The notes under the pieces: generated by a model
Told to the model about the DNA's origin: nothing
Seen by the model: only the letters and a program-made list of their open reading frames with translations
Databases searched by the model: none
Part shown: positions 1 through 8,005 of the stretch, piece after piece
Layout: each line of letters begins with the position of its first letter
How positions within the stretch are numbered: position 1 is the stretch's first letter
Program-made: the position numbers and the translations under genes
Source: DASWJZ01 sp963739005
GTDB lineage: Bacteria > Pseudomonadota > Alphaproteobacteria > Rhizobiales > Afifellaceae
Direction: 5' to 3'
DNA length: 64,000 nucleotides
NCBI GenBank assembly: GCA_963739005.1
Contig: CAVTYQ010000004.1
Coordinates: 310,001 to 374,000 of the forward strand

Positions 1-142
1 GATCGAACCCGCGTCGGGACGGAAATGCGCGCGCTCGTGGAAGTATTCGAAGGAGGTCGGCACCGCCCCCGATTATCCGGACGTGACGCTCCGCGACGCC
101 GCGGCGCTGCGCGAGTTCGACGCACGACAGGCGGCCGAATGA
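1..142 (+). CDS. ileS: Isoleucyl-tRNA synthetase, C-terminal end (partial)
   Basis: Only the last 46 codons are inside the window, read from position 2 to the TGA at 140-142. The peptide has the C-terminal zinc-ribbon signature of IleS: a GRKCARSW stretch followed by VGTAPDYPDVTLRDAAALREF, the usual ending of the synthetase. The second cysteine of the usual CxxC knuckle is serine here. The protein charges tRNA-Ile in the cytoplasm. Its stop overlaps the start of lspA (ATGA), and ileS-lspA is a very common pair, which supports both calls. Confidence 0.85.
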   Translation, partial: IEPASGRKCARSWKYSKEVGTAPDYPDVTLRDAAALREFDARQAAE

Positions 143-636
143 GCAATACGCGGCGCGCCCGCGCCGTCGGCTTCTCGATCGCCGGCCTCGCCGTCCTCGT
201 CGACCAGGCCGACAAGGTCTGGATGCTCGACCTCTACGACATCGAGGCGAAGGGCCGCGCGGCGCTGAACCCGTTCCTCGATCTCGTCATGGTGTGGAAC
301 CGCGGCGTGAGCTACGGCCTCTTCCCGCAGGGGAGCGAACTCGGCCGTTGGCTGCTCGTGGCGCTCGGGATCGTCGGTGCGTTGCTCTTCTCCTGGTGGT
401 TGTGGATCACGCGGGGGAAGCTCGCGACCCTTGCGCTTGGCCTGATCATCGGCGGCGCCATTTCCAACGTGATCGACCGCCTGGCTTACGGGGCCGTGGC
501 GGATTTCTTCCTTCTCCACGTCGGGCGCTTCGAATGGTACGTGTTCAACCTCGCCGACGTGTGGATTGTGGCCGGGGCGATCGGGCTGGTCCTCGCCTGG
601 GCGCTGGAGCGCCCCGAAATCGCCACGGAAACGTGA
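139..636 (+). CDS. lspA: Lipoprotein signal peptidase (signal peptidase II)
   Basis: Inner-membrane aspartyl protease that removes signal peptides from diacylglyceryl prolipoproteins. The start is the ATG at 139, which overlaps the ileS stop, giving 165 residues, normal for the family. Four hydrophobic segments are visible. The two catalytic aspartates are D113 in the NVIDR motif and D140 in FNLAD, and the N-terminal DQADK motif matches the family DQxxK box. A longer in-frame start at 25 would lie inside ileS and is unlikely. The next gene encodes a lipoprotein, a likely substrate. Confidence 0.93.
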   Translation: MSNTRRARAVGFSIAGLAVLVDQADKVWMLDLYDIEAKGRAALNPFLDLVMVWNRGVSYGLFPQGSELGRWLLVALGIVGALLFSWWLWITRGKLATLALGLIIGGAISNVIDRLAYGAVADFFLLHVGRFEWYVFNLADVWIVAGAIGLVLAWALERPEIATET

Positions 637-725
637 GACCGGGCGCAAGGAACATCCTCCGAGCGAGGAGGTCGCGGTCCCCGGTCGTTGATGCTATAGA
701 GTCCGGGATTCGAAGGGTTTGGGCC

Positions 726-1370
726 ATGGGGCGCCGGGGTATCTCAATTTCGCTGTCTGCCGTCCTCGCGGCGCCACTCGCGCTTGGCGGGTGCGCCATG
801 AGCTCGACCTACGGCACTGGCGAGGTGCCGGAGGTGGCCCTTTTCCACGAGCTGACCGGCGGGCTCGTGGGCTCGAAGAAAAAGCCGATCGACTACGAGC
901 CGCGCGCCCCTCTCGTCATGCCGCCCAATTCGCAGCAACTGCCGCCGCCGGTCGATACCGCATCCTTGGCCACGCCGGACTGGCCGGTCGACCCGGCCGA
1001 CAGCGCCGCGCCCGGCCCCACCAAAGACGACAACCCCTACGACGACGTGACGCGGAAGGACTACGAGAGAACCCGTTCGCTGGCTGCCGTGATGGATGCG
1101 AACGCCGACCACGCGCGCGAGTTGAATGCCAAGCAATCCGATCACGACGACCGCGACGAGTACTATCGGCTGCTGCACCATGGCGGCGGGCAGCGCGACG
1201 CGTTCGCCAAGGCGGTTGCGGATTCGAAGGGCTACAACAGCACCGATCGGCGCTATCTGACCGATCCGCCGCTCACCTATCGTCAGCCCGCGGATACCGC
1301 GCCGACGGGCGAGGTGGATAAGGGCGTGAAGAAGCACCACTTCTGGAGCTTCCTGTTTTCAAAATCGTAG
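726..1370 (+). CDS. Small outer-membrane-type lipoprotein, possibly DUF3035/BamF-like
   Basis: The protein has 214 residues. The N-terminus is a short basic segment plus a hydrophobic core ending in LALGGC, a lipobox with the lipidated cysteine at about residue 23. The mature part contains a RAPLVMPPN stretch followed by a Pro-rich segment, which resembles the alphaproteobacterial DUF3035 (BamF) lipoproteins proposed to join the outer-membrane assembly machine. The rest is charged and low in hydrophobicity, so I base the family call on that short stretch only. It sits 89 bp downstream of lspA on the same strand. Confidence 0.55.
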   Translation: MGRRGISISLSAVLAAPLALGGCAMSSTYGTGEVPEVALFHELTGGLVGSKKKPIDYEPRAPLVMPPNSQQLPPPVDTASLATPDWPVDPADSAAPGPTKDDNPYDDVTRKDYERTRSLAAVMDANADHARELNAKQSDHDDRDEYYRLLHHGGGQRDAFAKAVADSKGYNSTDRRYLTDPPLTYRQPADTAPTGEVDKGVKKHHFWSFLFSKS

Positions 1371-1437
1371 CGGGCTTTCCTCGCGTTCTCGTTCCTTGTG
1401 AAAGTCCGACGAGATCGCTTTCAAGCGAGGCCGCATC

Positions 1438-3234
1438 GTGCCGATTCGTCGCCTCCCGGACCATCTGATCAACCGCATCGCCGCCGGCGAGGTGGTGGAA
1501 CGGCCTGCGAGCGTCGTGAAGGAGCTCGTGGAGAACGCGCTCGACGCTGGCGCCCGCCGCATAGAGATCGTCACCGCGGGCGGCGGCAAGAGCCTGATCC
1601 GCGTCGCCGATGACGGATCGGGAATGTGCCGCGCCGAGCTTCATCTCGCCGTCGCCCGCCATTGCACCTCGAAGCTCCCCGGCGATGATCTCGGAGAAAT
1701 CGCGACGCTCGGATTCCGCGGCGAGGCGCTCGCTTCGATCGGCGCGGTGGCGCGGCTCGTCGTGGAATTGCGGCAGCGGGACGAGGAGCACGCCTGGGCG
1801 ATCGAGGTCGAGGGCGGAACGGTCGGCGAAGCGCGCCCGGCGAGCCGCAATGCCGGCACGCAGATCGAGGTGCGCGACCTCTTCTTCGCCGTTCCCGCGC
1901 GGCTCAAGTTCCTGCGCTCCGACCGCGCCGAGGCGAACGCCGTCACCGAGGTCGTCCGGAGGCTGGCGCTCGCGCATCCGAAGATCGGCTTCACGCTCGC
2001 CGGACCGGATCGGCTCCCGTTCGATTTTTCGCCGAAGCAGGGCGACGGCGCGGCTGAGGCCCGGATGGCCGAGGTTGTCGGCGCGGCGTTCCTCAAGGAC
2101 TCGATGCCGATCGAAGCCGTGCGCGAAGGCGTTCGCCTTTCTGGACGGGCCGGGCTTCCGACCTTCAACCGCGCCAACTCGCTGCATCAGTTCATGTTCG
2201 TGAACGGGCGGCCGCTGCGCGATCCGCTTCTCGCCGGCGCGCTCCGCGCCGCCTATGCCGACGTGCTTGCGCGCGACCGCTTCCCCGTGGCCGCGCTCTT
2301 CCTCGACCTCGGTCCCTCCGAGTTCGATGTGAATGTGCATCCGGCGAAGCTCGAAGTGCGCTTTCGCGATTCCGGCCTGGTGCGCGGGCTTTTGATCGGC
2401 GCGATCCGTGACGCGCTCGCCGCGCACGGCTTCCGCGCCGCAAGAAGCATCGGCGACGAGACGCTCGCGGCGTTCCGGGCGGAGGCGCCGGGCGCGGAGC
2501 AACGCCATGCAAACGGCAACGGCAACGGCTCGCGGCAGGGCTGGGCGGCGCCTGCCGGCTTCGGCGAGGAGAAGCAGGCGCCCTTCGCCGTCATCGACCG
2601 GCCGTCGGCCGACGCGCGCGCAACGCTTTCCGCGCCTGATGAGACCGCGCTCGCCCGCCCGCTCGGCGCCGCGCGCGCACAGCTCCACGCCAACTACATC
2701 GTGGCGCAGACGAATGACGGCCTCGTCATCGTCGACCAGCACGCCGCGCATGAGCGGATCGTCTATGAGCGCTTGAAGGCAGCGTTCGCCGGCCGCTCGA
2801 TCCCGCGCCAGATGCTCTTGATCCCGGACGTGGTCGAGCTTCCCGCCGACGACGTGGCGCGCCTTCTTGCGCGCGCAGAGGAGCTTCGGGCCATCGGGCT
2901 CACGATCGAGGCTTTCGGCCCGGGCGCCGTCGCCGTCACCGAGACGCCGGCGATGCTTGGCGAGATCGACGCCGCGGCTTTGATCCGCGACATCGCCGAT
3001 GACCTCGCCGAATGGGACGCGTCAACACGGCTTTCCGAGCGCCTCGACCACGTCGCCGCGACCATGGCCTGCTATGGCTCGGTCCGCTCCGGCCGCAAGC
3101 TGAAGCCCGAGGAGATGGACGCGCTCCTCCGCGAGATGGAGGCAACGCCGCAATCCGGTCAGTGCAATCACGGCCGGCCGACCTACGTGGAGCTGAAGCT
3201 CGCCGACGTCGAGCGGCTTTTCGGGCGGCGCTGA
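1438..3234 (+). CDS. mutL: DNA mismatch repair protein MutL
   Basis: Cytoplasmic mismatch-repair ATPase that links MutS to strand incision. It has 598 residues and starts at GTG 1438, directly before the conserved PIRRLP N-terminus. The GHKL ATPase has the NRIAAGEVVERP box at 11-22 and a later FRGEAL loop. The C-terminal domain carries the endonuclease metal motif DQHAAHERIVYE near residue 433, plus GSVRSGR and CNHGRPT (usually CPHGRPT). The intact endonuclease motif fits a lineage without MutH, in which MutL itself nicks the strand. It follows the lipoprotein gene by 67 bp. Confidence 0.96.
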   Translation: MPIRRLPDHLINRIAAGEVVERPASVVKELVENALDAGARRIEIVTAGGGKSLIRVADDGSGMCRAELHLAVARHCTSKLPGDDLGEIATLGFRGEALASIGAVARLVVELRQRDEEHAWAIEVEGGTVGEARPASRNAGTQIEVRDLFFAVPARLKFLRSDRAEANAVTEVVRRLALAHPKIGFTLAGPDRLPFDFSPKQGDGAAEARMAEVVGAAFLKDSMPIEAVREGVRLSGRAGLPTFNRANSLHQFMFVNGRPLRDPLLAGALRAAYADVLARDRFPVAALFLDLGPSEFDVNVHPAKLEVRFRDSGLVRGLLIGAIRDALAAHGFRAARSIGDETLAAFRAEAPGAEQRHANGNGNGSRQGWAAPAGFGEEKQAPFAVIDRPSADARATLSAPDETALARPLGAARAQLHANYIVAQTNDGLVIVDQHAAHERIVYERLKAAFAGRSIPRQMLLIPDVVELPADDVARLLARAEELRAIGLTIEAFGPGAVAVTETPAMLGEIDAAALIRDIADDLAEWDASTRLSERLDHVAATMACYGSVRSGRKLKPEEMDALLREMEATPQSGQCNHGRPTYVELKLADVERLFGRR

Positions 3235-3236
3235 AA

Positions 3237-3251
3237 CCGGGGCGCCCCCGG
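3237..3251 (+). terminator. GC stem-loop just after mutL
   Basis: A perfect 6-bp stem (CCGGGG / CCCCGG) with a 3-base loop begins two bases after the mutL stop. No T-run follows, so it is a weak candidate for an intrinsic terminator. It may only slow transcription or act as a 3' end stabiliser. Confidence 0.25.
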
Positions 3252-3321
3252 CTCCGTAGTGTTCACGGCAGCGCCACGTTCGGTGCTAGATTGGACGAAC
3301 CTCCCCGAGGGAGGAGGGAGC

Positions 3322-4762
3322 ATGACCAACATCAACGAAAAGCTGCTCGACGAGCGCCTCGCCGCGCTTGAATCGGCGCGCGCGTGGAGCCCGCGCGTCG
3401 TCTCGAAGCTCGAGAGCCACATCCGCTCGGCGGAGGACGCCGGTCTCTTACGCATCAATCCGCTCACCTTCGCCGCGGAAAAAGGCCTCGCGGAGGAAGA
3501 GGCGATAGACCTCTTCCTGCACGCGTCGGCGCTCGGCCTCTTCGACATGAACTGGATCCTGATCTGCCCGGTCTGCTCCTGCGTGATCGACAGCTTCCGG
3601 GCGCTCAAGAGTTCTCGACAGCCACTGCCGCTGCACCAACTGCCACGTCGACATGGTGGCGGCGCTCGACGACATGATCGCGGTCACCTTCACGGTGAAC
3701 CCGACCGTCCGCCGGATCGCCTACCACGATCCCGAGACGCTCTCGGTGGAGGACTATCGTTTCCGCTTCCGCTCGGCGGAAGAGGGCCTCATGCCCGATG
3801 GCACGCCGTTCCTCAGGATGAAGGAAGCGCTGAACAAGGGGCTCACGTTCATCGCGCCGGGTGAAACGGTCACGATGCAGGTCGAGACGGAGGCCGGTGC
3901 GCTGCGCGGTTCGAGCTTCGATATCGACGCTGGGTTCCTCTTCATCATCGACCCGGCGCTCCCGGCGGCGGAACAGCGGATCGAATTGCGCTGCGACGAG
4001 AATTCCTGCGAGCCGGGTGGCGGCAACATCCCGCCCGGCAAGATCACGTTTGTGATCGAGAGCGCGGCGGCGAAACGTTTTGAATTCGGGATCATCCAGA
4101 TGCCGCCGAACGTTGACCGCCCGCCGCCGCTCCACTTCGCGCCGTTCCTCTCCGGCAAGCGGCTCCTCACCACGCAGACCTTCCGCGACCTCTTCCGCTC
4201 CGAGGTCATCGGCGCGAACGAGGGGATCGGCGTCAAGGACATCGCGCTCCTCTTCACCGACCTGAAGGGCTCGACCGCGCTCTACGACCGGATCGGCGAC
4301 TTGAACGCCTTCGCGCTGGTGCAGCAGCACTTCGAGCAGCTGCAGAGCGTGACCGCCCGTCACCACGGCGCGATCATCAAGACGATCGGCGACGCCATCA
4401 TGGCGGCCTTCCTCGATCCCGCCGACGCGGTCGAAGCGGCCCTCGACATGCGCCGCGAGATCGCTGTGTTCAACGAGCGGCAGCCCGACAAGGCGCTGAT
4501 CCTGAAGATCGGCGTGCACAAGGGCGCGGCGATCGCAGTCACGCTGAACGACCGCCTCGACTATTTCGGGCAGACCGTGAACATCGCCGCGCGCGTACAG
4601 AATCTCGCCGACGCGGACGAGATTTTCGTCAGCCAGGACGTCTACGATTCGCATGATGTGAAGTCGAAGCTCGCGGCCTTCGCCGTCGAACCGCGTGACG
4701 CGCAACTTCGTGGTGTCGCGCAGAACCTGCAGGTCTTCCGCGTCCCGTCGCCGACTGCTTGA
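3322..4762 (+). pseudogene. DUF5939-class III adenylate/guanylate cyclase broken by a one-base insertion
   Basis: Two overlapping reading frames together make one protein of about 479 residues. The first frame runs from ATG 3322 (good AGGAGGGAG upstream) through C82PVC85 and stops making sense after residue 97. One extra T at 3612-3613 shifts the frame, and removing it restores LDSHCRCTNCHVD, the second half of a CxxC...CxxC zinc knuckle, and then the rest of the protein. The cyclase domain (about 304-430) looks catalytically complete: FTDLKGST and GDAIMAAF carry the metal-binding aspartates, and QTVNIAAR carries the Asn and Arg of the active site. Either a real frameshift mutation or a sequence error; the downstream part alone could still be made from 3653. 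Confidence 0.8.
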
Positions 4763-4787
4763 CGCGGGCAGGCATCCCGGTCTCCCC

Positions 4788-4806
4788 CCTCATCCTGAGG
4801 TGCGAG
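4788..4806 (+). repeat. Half copy of the 62.5-kb inverted repeat arm
   Basis: The sequence CCTCATCCTGAGGTGCGAG matches the outer arm of the large inverted repeat at 62543-62663 with one difference. It lies between the convergent cyclase and fic genes. It looks like a decayed or single-arm copy of a dispersed REP-type element. Confidence 0.55.
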
Positions 4807-4862
4807 GCCGGCGGAGGCGTCTGCTGTTGAGCGAGGAGGAGCTGCGCCAGCGCGGCGCCGTC

Positions 4863-5951
4863 CTACGCGGCCGGCCGGTCCGTCAGGGCACGCAGAAGTG
4901 CCGCGTTGATGAAGAACTTCTCGCGTCCTGCCCTGCGTTCTTCCAGAACGCCGATCCTCGCGAGTGCCTTCAGATAGACTGACGCCGACTGGCGCTTCGC
5001 GATGCCCGACTCCACAACGTTACCGATGCGGCAATAAGGCTGCGCAAAGATGGTATCGACGAGCTCGCGTGAATAGATCTTCGGGAGCTGTCGGCGAATC
5101 GACTCCGCCGTCTTCTCCTGCAGCCCTTGGATCATGCGAATTTTTCCGCACGTCCACGTTGCGGTCTCGCGAACGGCATTCAGCATGTAGAGGATCCACT
5201 CCTCCCACGCCGCCTCCGTCGTCACCTGAAGCAGGAGCCGATAATAGTCGCGCCGTGTTCGGATGATGTGGCGGCTGAGGTAAAGGATCGGAACATCCAG
5301 CAGTCCCTGTTCGACGAGGAACAAGAGATTGAGGATGCGGCCCGTCCTGCCGTTTCCGTCCGCGAACGGGTGAATGGCTTCGAACTGGTAGTGCTTCACC
5401 GCCATGCGGATGAGCGGGTCGATCTCACGCGCGTCGTGGATGTAGCGCTCCCAGTTCGCCAGCATGCGGCGGATGAGGTCTTCGCCGAGCGGCGGCGTGT
5501 AGACGACCGTGCCTGATGTGCTTTCAACGAGCGCGGTTCCTGCTGTGGCGCGGACATCGACATCCACGCCTTTGATCATGCGGCAGATGTCGACCGCCAG
5601 CGTCGTCGAGATCGGTCGTTCCTGAAGCGATCGAAAGCCTCCGGAGAGGGCGACGCGGTAGCGAAGTGCCTCTGTTGTTGCCGGGTCGGCCTGCTCGCTT
5701 GTGCTGTCGGCGAATCGAAAAAGCTTGTCGGCCGTGGTGACGATATTCTCGATCTCGGAGCTCGCCTGCGCTTCGAGCAGGGGAATAGATTGGATAAGGA
5801 CCCCTTGGTTGCGGATGAGCTGTCCGGCTATCCGCATCTCGGCCAGAGCCGCCCGCGCTTCGATGCAAGCCTTCAGGATCGCGCGCGTCTCGACATCGCT
5901 TCCCGGTGGAAGCGGCGGCAGGTCGTTATAGGGTTGGTTGGGCCGGAACAT
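4863..5951 (-). CDS. Fic family protein, predicted AMP-transferase with N-terminal inhibitory helix
   Basis: 362 residues. Fic proteins move AMP from ATP onto hydroxyl side chains of target proteins. The catalytic motif HPFADGNGRTGR is intact at 194-205. An upstream SSEIEN motif (64-69) matches the S/TxxxE(G/N) inhibitory helix of class II Fic proteins, so the enzyme should be self-inhibited. The C-terminal region (about 290-362) looks like a winged helix, suggesting DNA binding. I chose the ATG at 5951 because MFRPNQPYNDLPPLPP is the usual family N-terminus; an upstream ATG at 6080 would read through the repeat region. It lies downstream of rsmD but with its own AT-rich leader. No antitoxin partner gene is visible. 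Confidence 0.9.
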   Translation of the reverse strand: MFRPNQPYNDLPPLPPGSDVETRAILKACIEARAALAEMRIAGQLIRNQGVLIQSIPLLEAQASSEIENIVTTADKLFRFADSTSEQADPATTEALRYRVALSGGFRSLQERPISTTLAVDICRMIKGVDVDVRATAGTALVESTSGTVVYTPPLGEDLIRRMLANWERYIHDAREIDPLIRMAVKHYQFEAIHPFADGNGRTGRILNLLFLVEQGLLDVPILYLSRHIIRTRRDYYRLLLQVTTEAAWEEWILYMLNAVRETATWTCGKIRMIQGLQEKTAESIRRQLPKIYSRELVDTIFAQPYCRIGNVVESGIAKRQSASVYLKALARIGVLEERRAGREKFFINAALLRALTDRPAA

Positions 5952-6069
5952 ATGTCGATGTTTCGTAGATTTCTCGATATATCCGGAAAGTATGCCGATG
6001 ACGCTATCATATGAGGGTACTTCTGTCGATAAAAATGAATTACATCGACATGTTCTCGGGCATGTCGAT
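5952..6069 (-). promoter_or_regulatory. Repeated ATCGACAT 8-mers upstream of fic (candidate operator array)
   Basis: This 118-bp stretch is AT-richer than its surroundings and carries five copies or near copies of one 8-mer: ATGTCGAT at 5952-5959, TGCCGAT near 5993-6000, CTGTCGAT at 6023-6030, ATCGACAT at 6044-6051 and ATGTCGAT at 6062-6069. The last two sit inside a perfect 9-bp inverted repeat, ATCGACATG (6044-6052) and CATGTCGAT (6061-6069), with an 8-base spacer. The first copy touches the fic start codon. I infer a binding site, possibly for the Fic protein's own C-terminal winged helix. Confidence 0.5.
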
Positions 6070-6076
6070 TGCAACG

Positions 6077-6643
6077 TCACGCTGCATCCTGGCTGAAGCG
6101 GAAGAGCAGAAGCTGGCTTTCGCCGCCTTCCCGGCGGTCGAGCACGGCGAATCCCGCGGGCGATTTCACGTTGGCGCCGGCGCGTTCCTCAAGCACCAAC
6201 AGCGCCCCCGGCTTGAGCCATCCGCCTTCTGCCGCGCTCAGAAGCGCCTTCTCGCCGAGCCCGTTGCCGTAAGGGGGGTCGAGGAAGGCGAGATCGAACG
6301 GCTGGATCGTGCCTGCGGGCCCGAGCGCGGTCGCGTCGCGCCGGAGGATGCGCGTGACGCCGGTCAGCCCGAGCGCCTCGATGTTCGAGCGTATCAGTCC
6401 TCGCCCCTCGACGCCCGTCTCGACGAAGAGCGCCTGCGCCGCGCCGCGCGAGATCGCTTCCAGCCCGAGCGCGCCGGTGCCGGCGAAGAGATCGAGCACA
6501 CGCGTGTCGGCCTGCGGGAGGCCGTATGAATGGATGAGGATGTTGAAAAGCAACTCGCGCAGCCGGTCGCTCGTCGGACGGATGTCTTGCGAGCGTGGGG
6601 CGGCGAGCGCGCGGCCCCTAAATCTTCCGCCGACGACGCGCAT
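6077..6643 (-). CDS. rsmD: 16S rRNA (guanine966-N2)-methyltransferase
   Basis: 188 residues. It methylates N2 of G966 in 16S rRNA during 30S assembly, using S-adenosylmethionine. The N-terminus (MRVVGGRFRGRAL) and the RPTSDRLRELLFN motif are typical of RsmD. The SAM-binding loop DLFAGTGALGLEA is at 51-63 and the catalytic DPPY motif at 122-125. Its start overlaps the end of the upstream pseudouridine synthase by 26 nt, so the two rRNA-modifying enzymes are probably co-translated. Confidence 0.95.
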   Translation of the reverse strand: MRVVGGRFRGRALAAPRSQDIRPTSDRLRELLFNILIHSYGLPQADTRVLDLFAGTGALGLEAISRGAAQALFVETGVEGRGLIRSNIEALGLTGVTRILRRDATALGPAGTIQPFDLAFLDPPYGNGLGEKALLSAAEGGWLKPGALLVLEERAGANVKSPAGFAVLDRREGGESQLLLFRFSQDAA

Positions 6644-7517
6644 GCGGATTTCGTCGCTGCGGCGGGGCCGCTCTCGCGCGTGGTTTCTTCGAGATAGGCT
6701 TCGGCTCCAGGTCGCGATCGCGGATCGGCGCGTCGAAATCCGCGCGCGCGGCCTTTGCCAGCTTCTCGCCGAGCTGGTCGCGGAGCACGCGGCCGCGCAC
6801 TTCCTCCACCTCGCCGGGCTTCAGGTCGCCGAGCTGGAACGGTCCGTAGGAGACGCGGATCAGCCGGTTGACGCCGAGCCCGAGATGCTCGAGCACGCGG
6901 CGCACCTCGCGGTTCTTGCCTTCGCGGAGACCCACGTTCAGCCAGACGTTCGTTCCCTGCACGCGCTCGACCGACGCTTCGATCCCGCCATAGACCATGC
7001 CGCCGAGCGTGATGCCGCGACGAAGCTGGTCGAGCGCCCGCTGTTCGATCTCGCCATGCGCGCGCACGCGGTAGCGCCTGAGCCACCCGGTCGCCGGCAG
7101 CTCCAGCACGCGGGCGAGCCCGCCGTCGTTGGTGAGAAGCAGAAGGCCTTCCGTGTTGATGTCGAGGCGCCCGACCGTCATCACGCGCGGCAGGTCCTTC
7201 GGCAGCGCGGAGAAGATCGTCGGCCGGCCCTGCGGGTCGCGATTGGTGGTGACGAGACCCTTCGGCTTGTGGAAGAGCCAGAGTCGCGTCCGCTCGCGTT
7301 CGGCGAGCGGCGTGCCGTCGACGTCGATCCTGTCGGCGGGGCCGACGATTGTCGCCGGGGTCTCGACCATGCGGCCGTTGAGCTTGACGAGTCCGGCGGC
7401 GATCATCCGCTCCGCGTCGCGGCGCGAGGCGAGGCCGGCGCGCGCGATGCGCTTGGCGATGCGTTCGCCTTTCCCGCCCGTATCCGCTTGTTTTTCTCGT
7501 CCGCCGCCGCCACTCAT
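6618..7517 (-). CDS. rluB: 23S rRNA pseudouridine synthase, RsuA/RluB family
   Basis: 299 residues. It isomerises a uridine in 23S rRNA. An N-terminal S4 RNA-binding domain (RIAKRIARAGLASRRDAERMI, about 18-65) is followed by the catalytic domain with GRLDINTEGLLLLTNDG, in which D119 is the catalytic aspartate. The Lys- and Arg-rich C-terminal tail fits an RNA-binding extension. RluB rather than RsuA or RluE is the usual partner of rsmD in this order, but exact site specificity cannot be read from sequence. Divergent from tadA across 35 bp. Confidence 0.88.
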   Translation of the reverse strand: MSGGGGREKQADTGGKGERIAKRIARAGLASRRDAERMIAAGLVKLNGRMVETPATIVGPADRIDVDGTPLAERERTRLWLFHKPKGLVTTNRDPQGRPTIFSALPKDLPRVMTVGRLDINTEGLLLLTNDGGLARVLELPATGWLRRYRVRAHGEIEQRALDQLRRGITLGGMVYGGIEASVERVQGTNVWLNVGLREGKNREVRRVLEHLGLGVNRLIRVSYGPFQLGDLKPGEVEEVRGRVLRDQLGEKLAKAARADFDAPIRDRDLEPKPISKKPRARAAPPQRRNPHARRRRKI

Positions 7518-7552
7518 GGCCGGTCTCTTAACACAAAGGCGCCGGACGAGAG

Positions 7553-8005
7553 ATGCCCAGCGACGCTCAGAGCTTAATGGACCTCGCTCTCAAAGAGGCG
7601 GAAGCCGCCGGCGAGCGCGGCGAGATTCCGGTAGGCGCCGTTGTCGTGAGCGACGGCGAGGTCGTCGCGGTGGCCGGCAACCGTACGCGCGAACTCTCCG
7701 ACGTCACCTCGCATGCGGAAGTGCTGGCGATCCGCGCCGCCGCGGAGCGCCTCGGCACGGAGCGGCTTTCGGAATGCGATCTCTACGTGACGCTCGAGCC
7801 CTGCACCTTATGCGCCGCGGCCATTTCCTTCGCGCGCATTCGCCGGCTCTACTATGGCGCGGGCGACCCCAAGGGCGGCGCGGTCGAGCATGGAGTCCGC
7901 TTCTTTGCCGCGCCCACCTGCCACCATGCGCCAGAGGTTTACTCCGGTATCGGCGAGCGCGCGGCCGGGTCCCTTCTTCGCCGCTTTTTTGGCGCCCTTC
8001 GCTGA
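7553..8005 (+). CDS. tadA: tRNA-specific adenosine deaminase
   Basis: 150 residues. It deaminates A34 to inosine in the anticodon of tRNA-Arg(ACG). The zinc-deaminase signature is complete: H54-A-E56 and P-C84-T-L-C87-A. The C-terminal ending, with GAGDPKGGAVEHGVRFF and a PTCHH element, is that of full-length TadA. The last 198 bases are also coding on the opposite strand, as the tail of the patatin gene. Confidence 0.95.
   Translation: MPSDAQSLMDLALKEAEAAGERGEIPVGAVVVSDGEVVAVAGNRTRELSDVTSHAEVLAIRAAAERLGTERLSECDLYVTLEPCTLCAAAISFARIRRLYYGAGDPKGGAVEHGVRFFAAPTCHHAPEVYSGIGERAAGSLLRRFFGALR

Noticed and set aside
1273..2751. 492-codon frame antisense to mutL
   Set aside because: Shadow of mutL; no motif and no ribosome site.
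4863..6080. Fic as the toxin of a toxin-antitoxin pair
   Set aside because: No small antitoxin gene lies next to it; the inhibitory motif is inside the Fic protein itself.
5952..6080. Longer Fic start at 6080
   Set aside because: The extra 43 residues read through the repeat array and overlap the end of rsmD; the family N-terminus begins at 5951.
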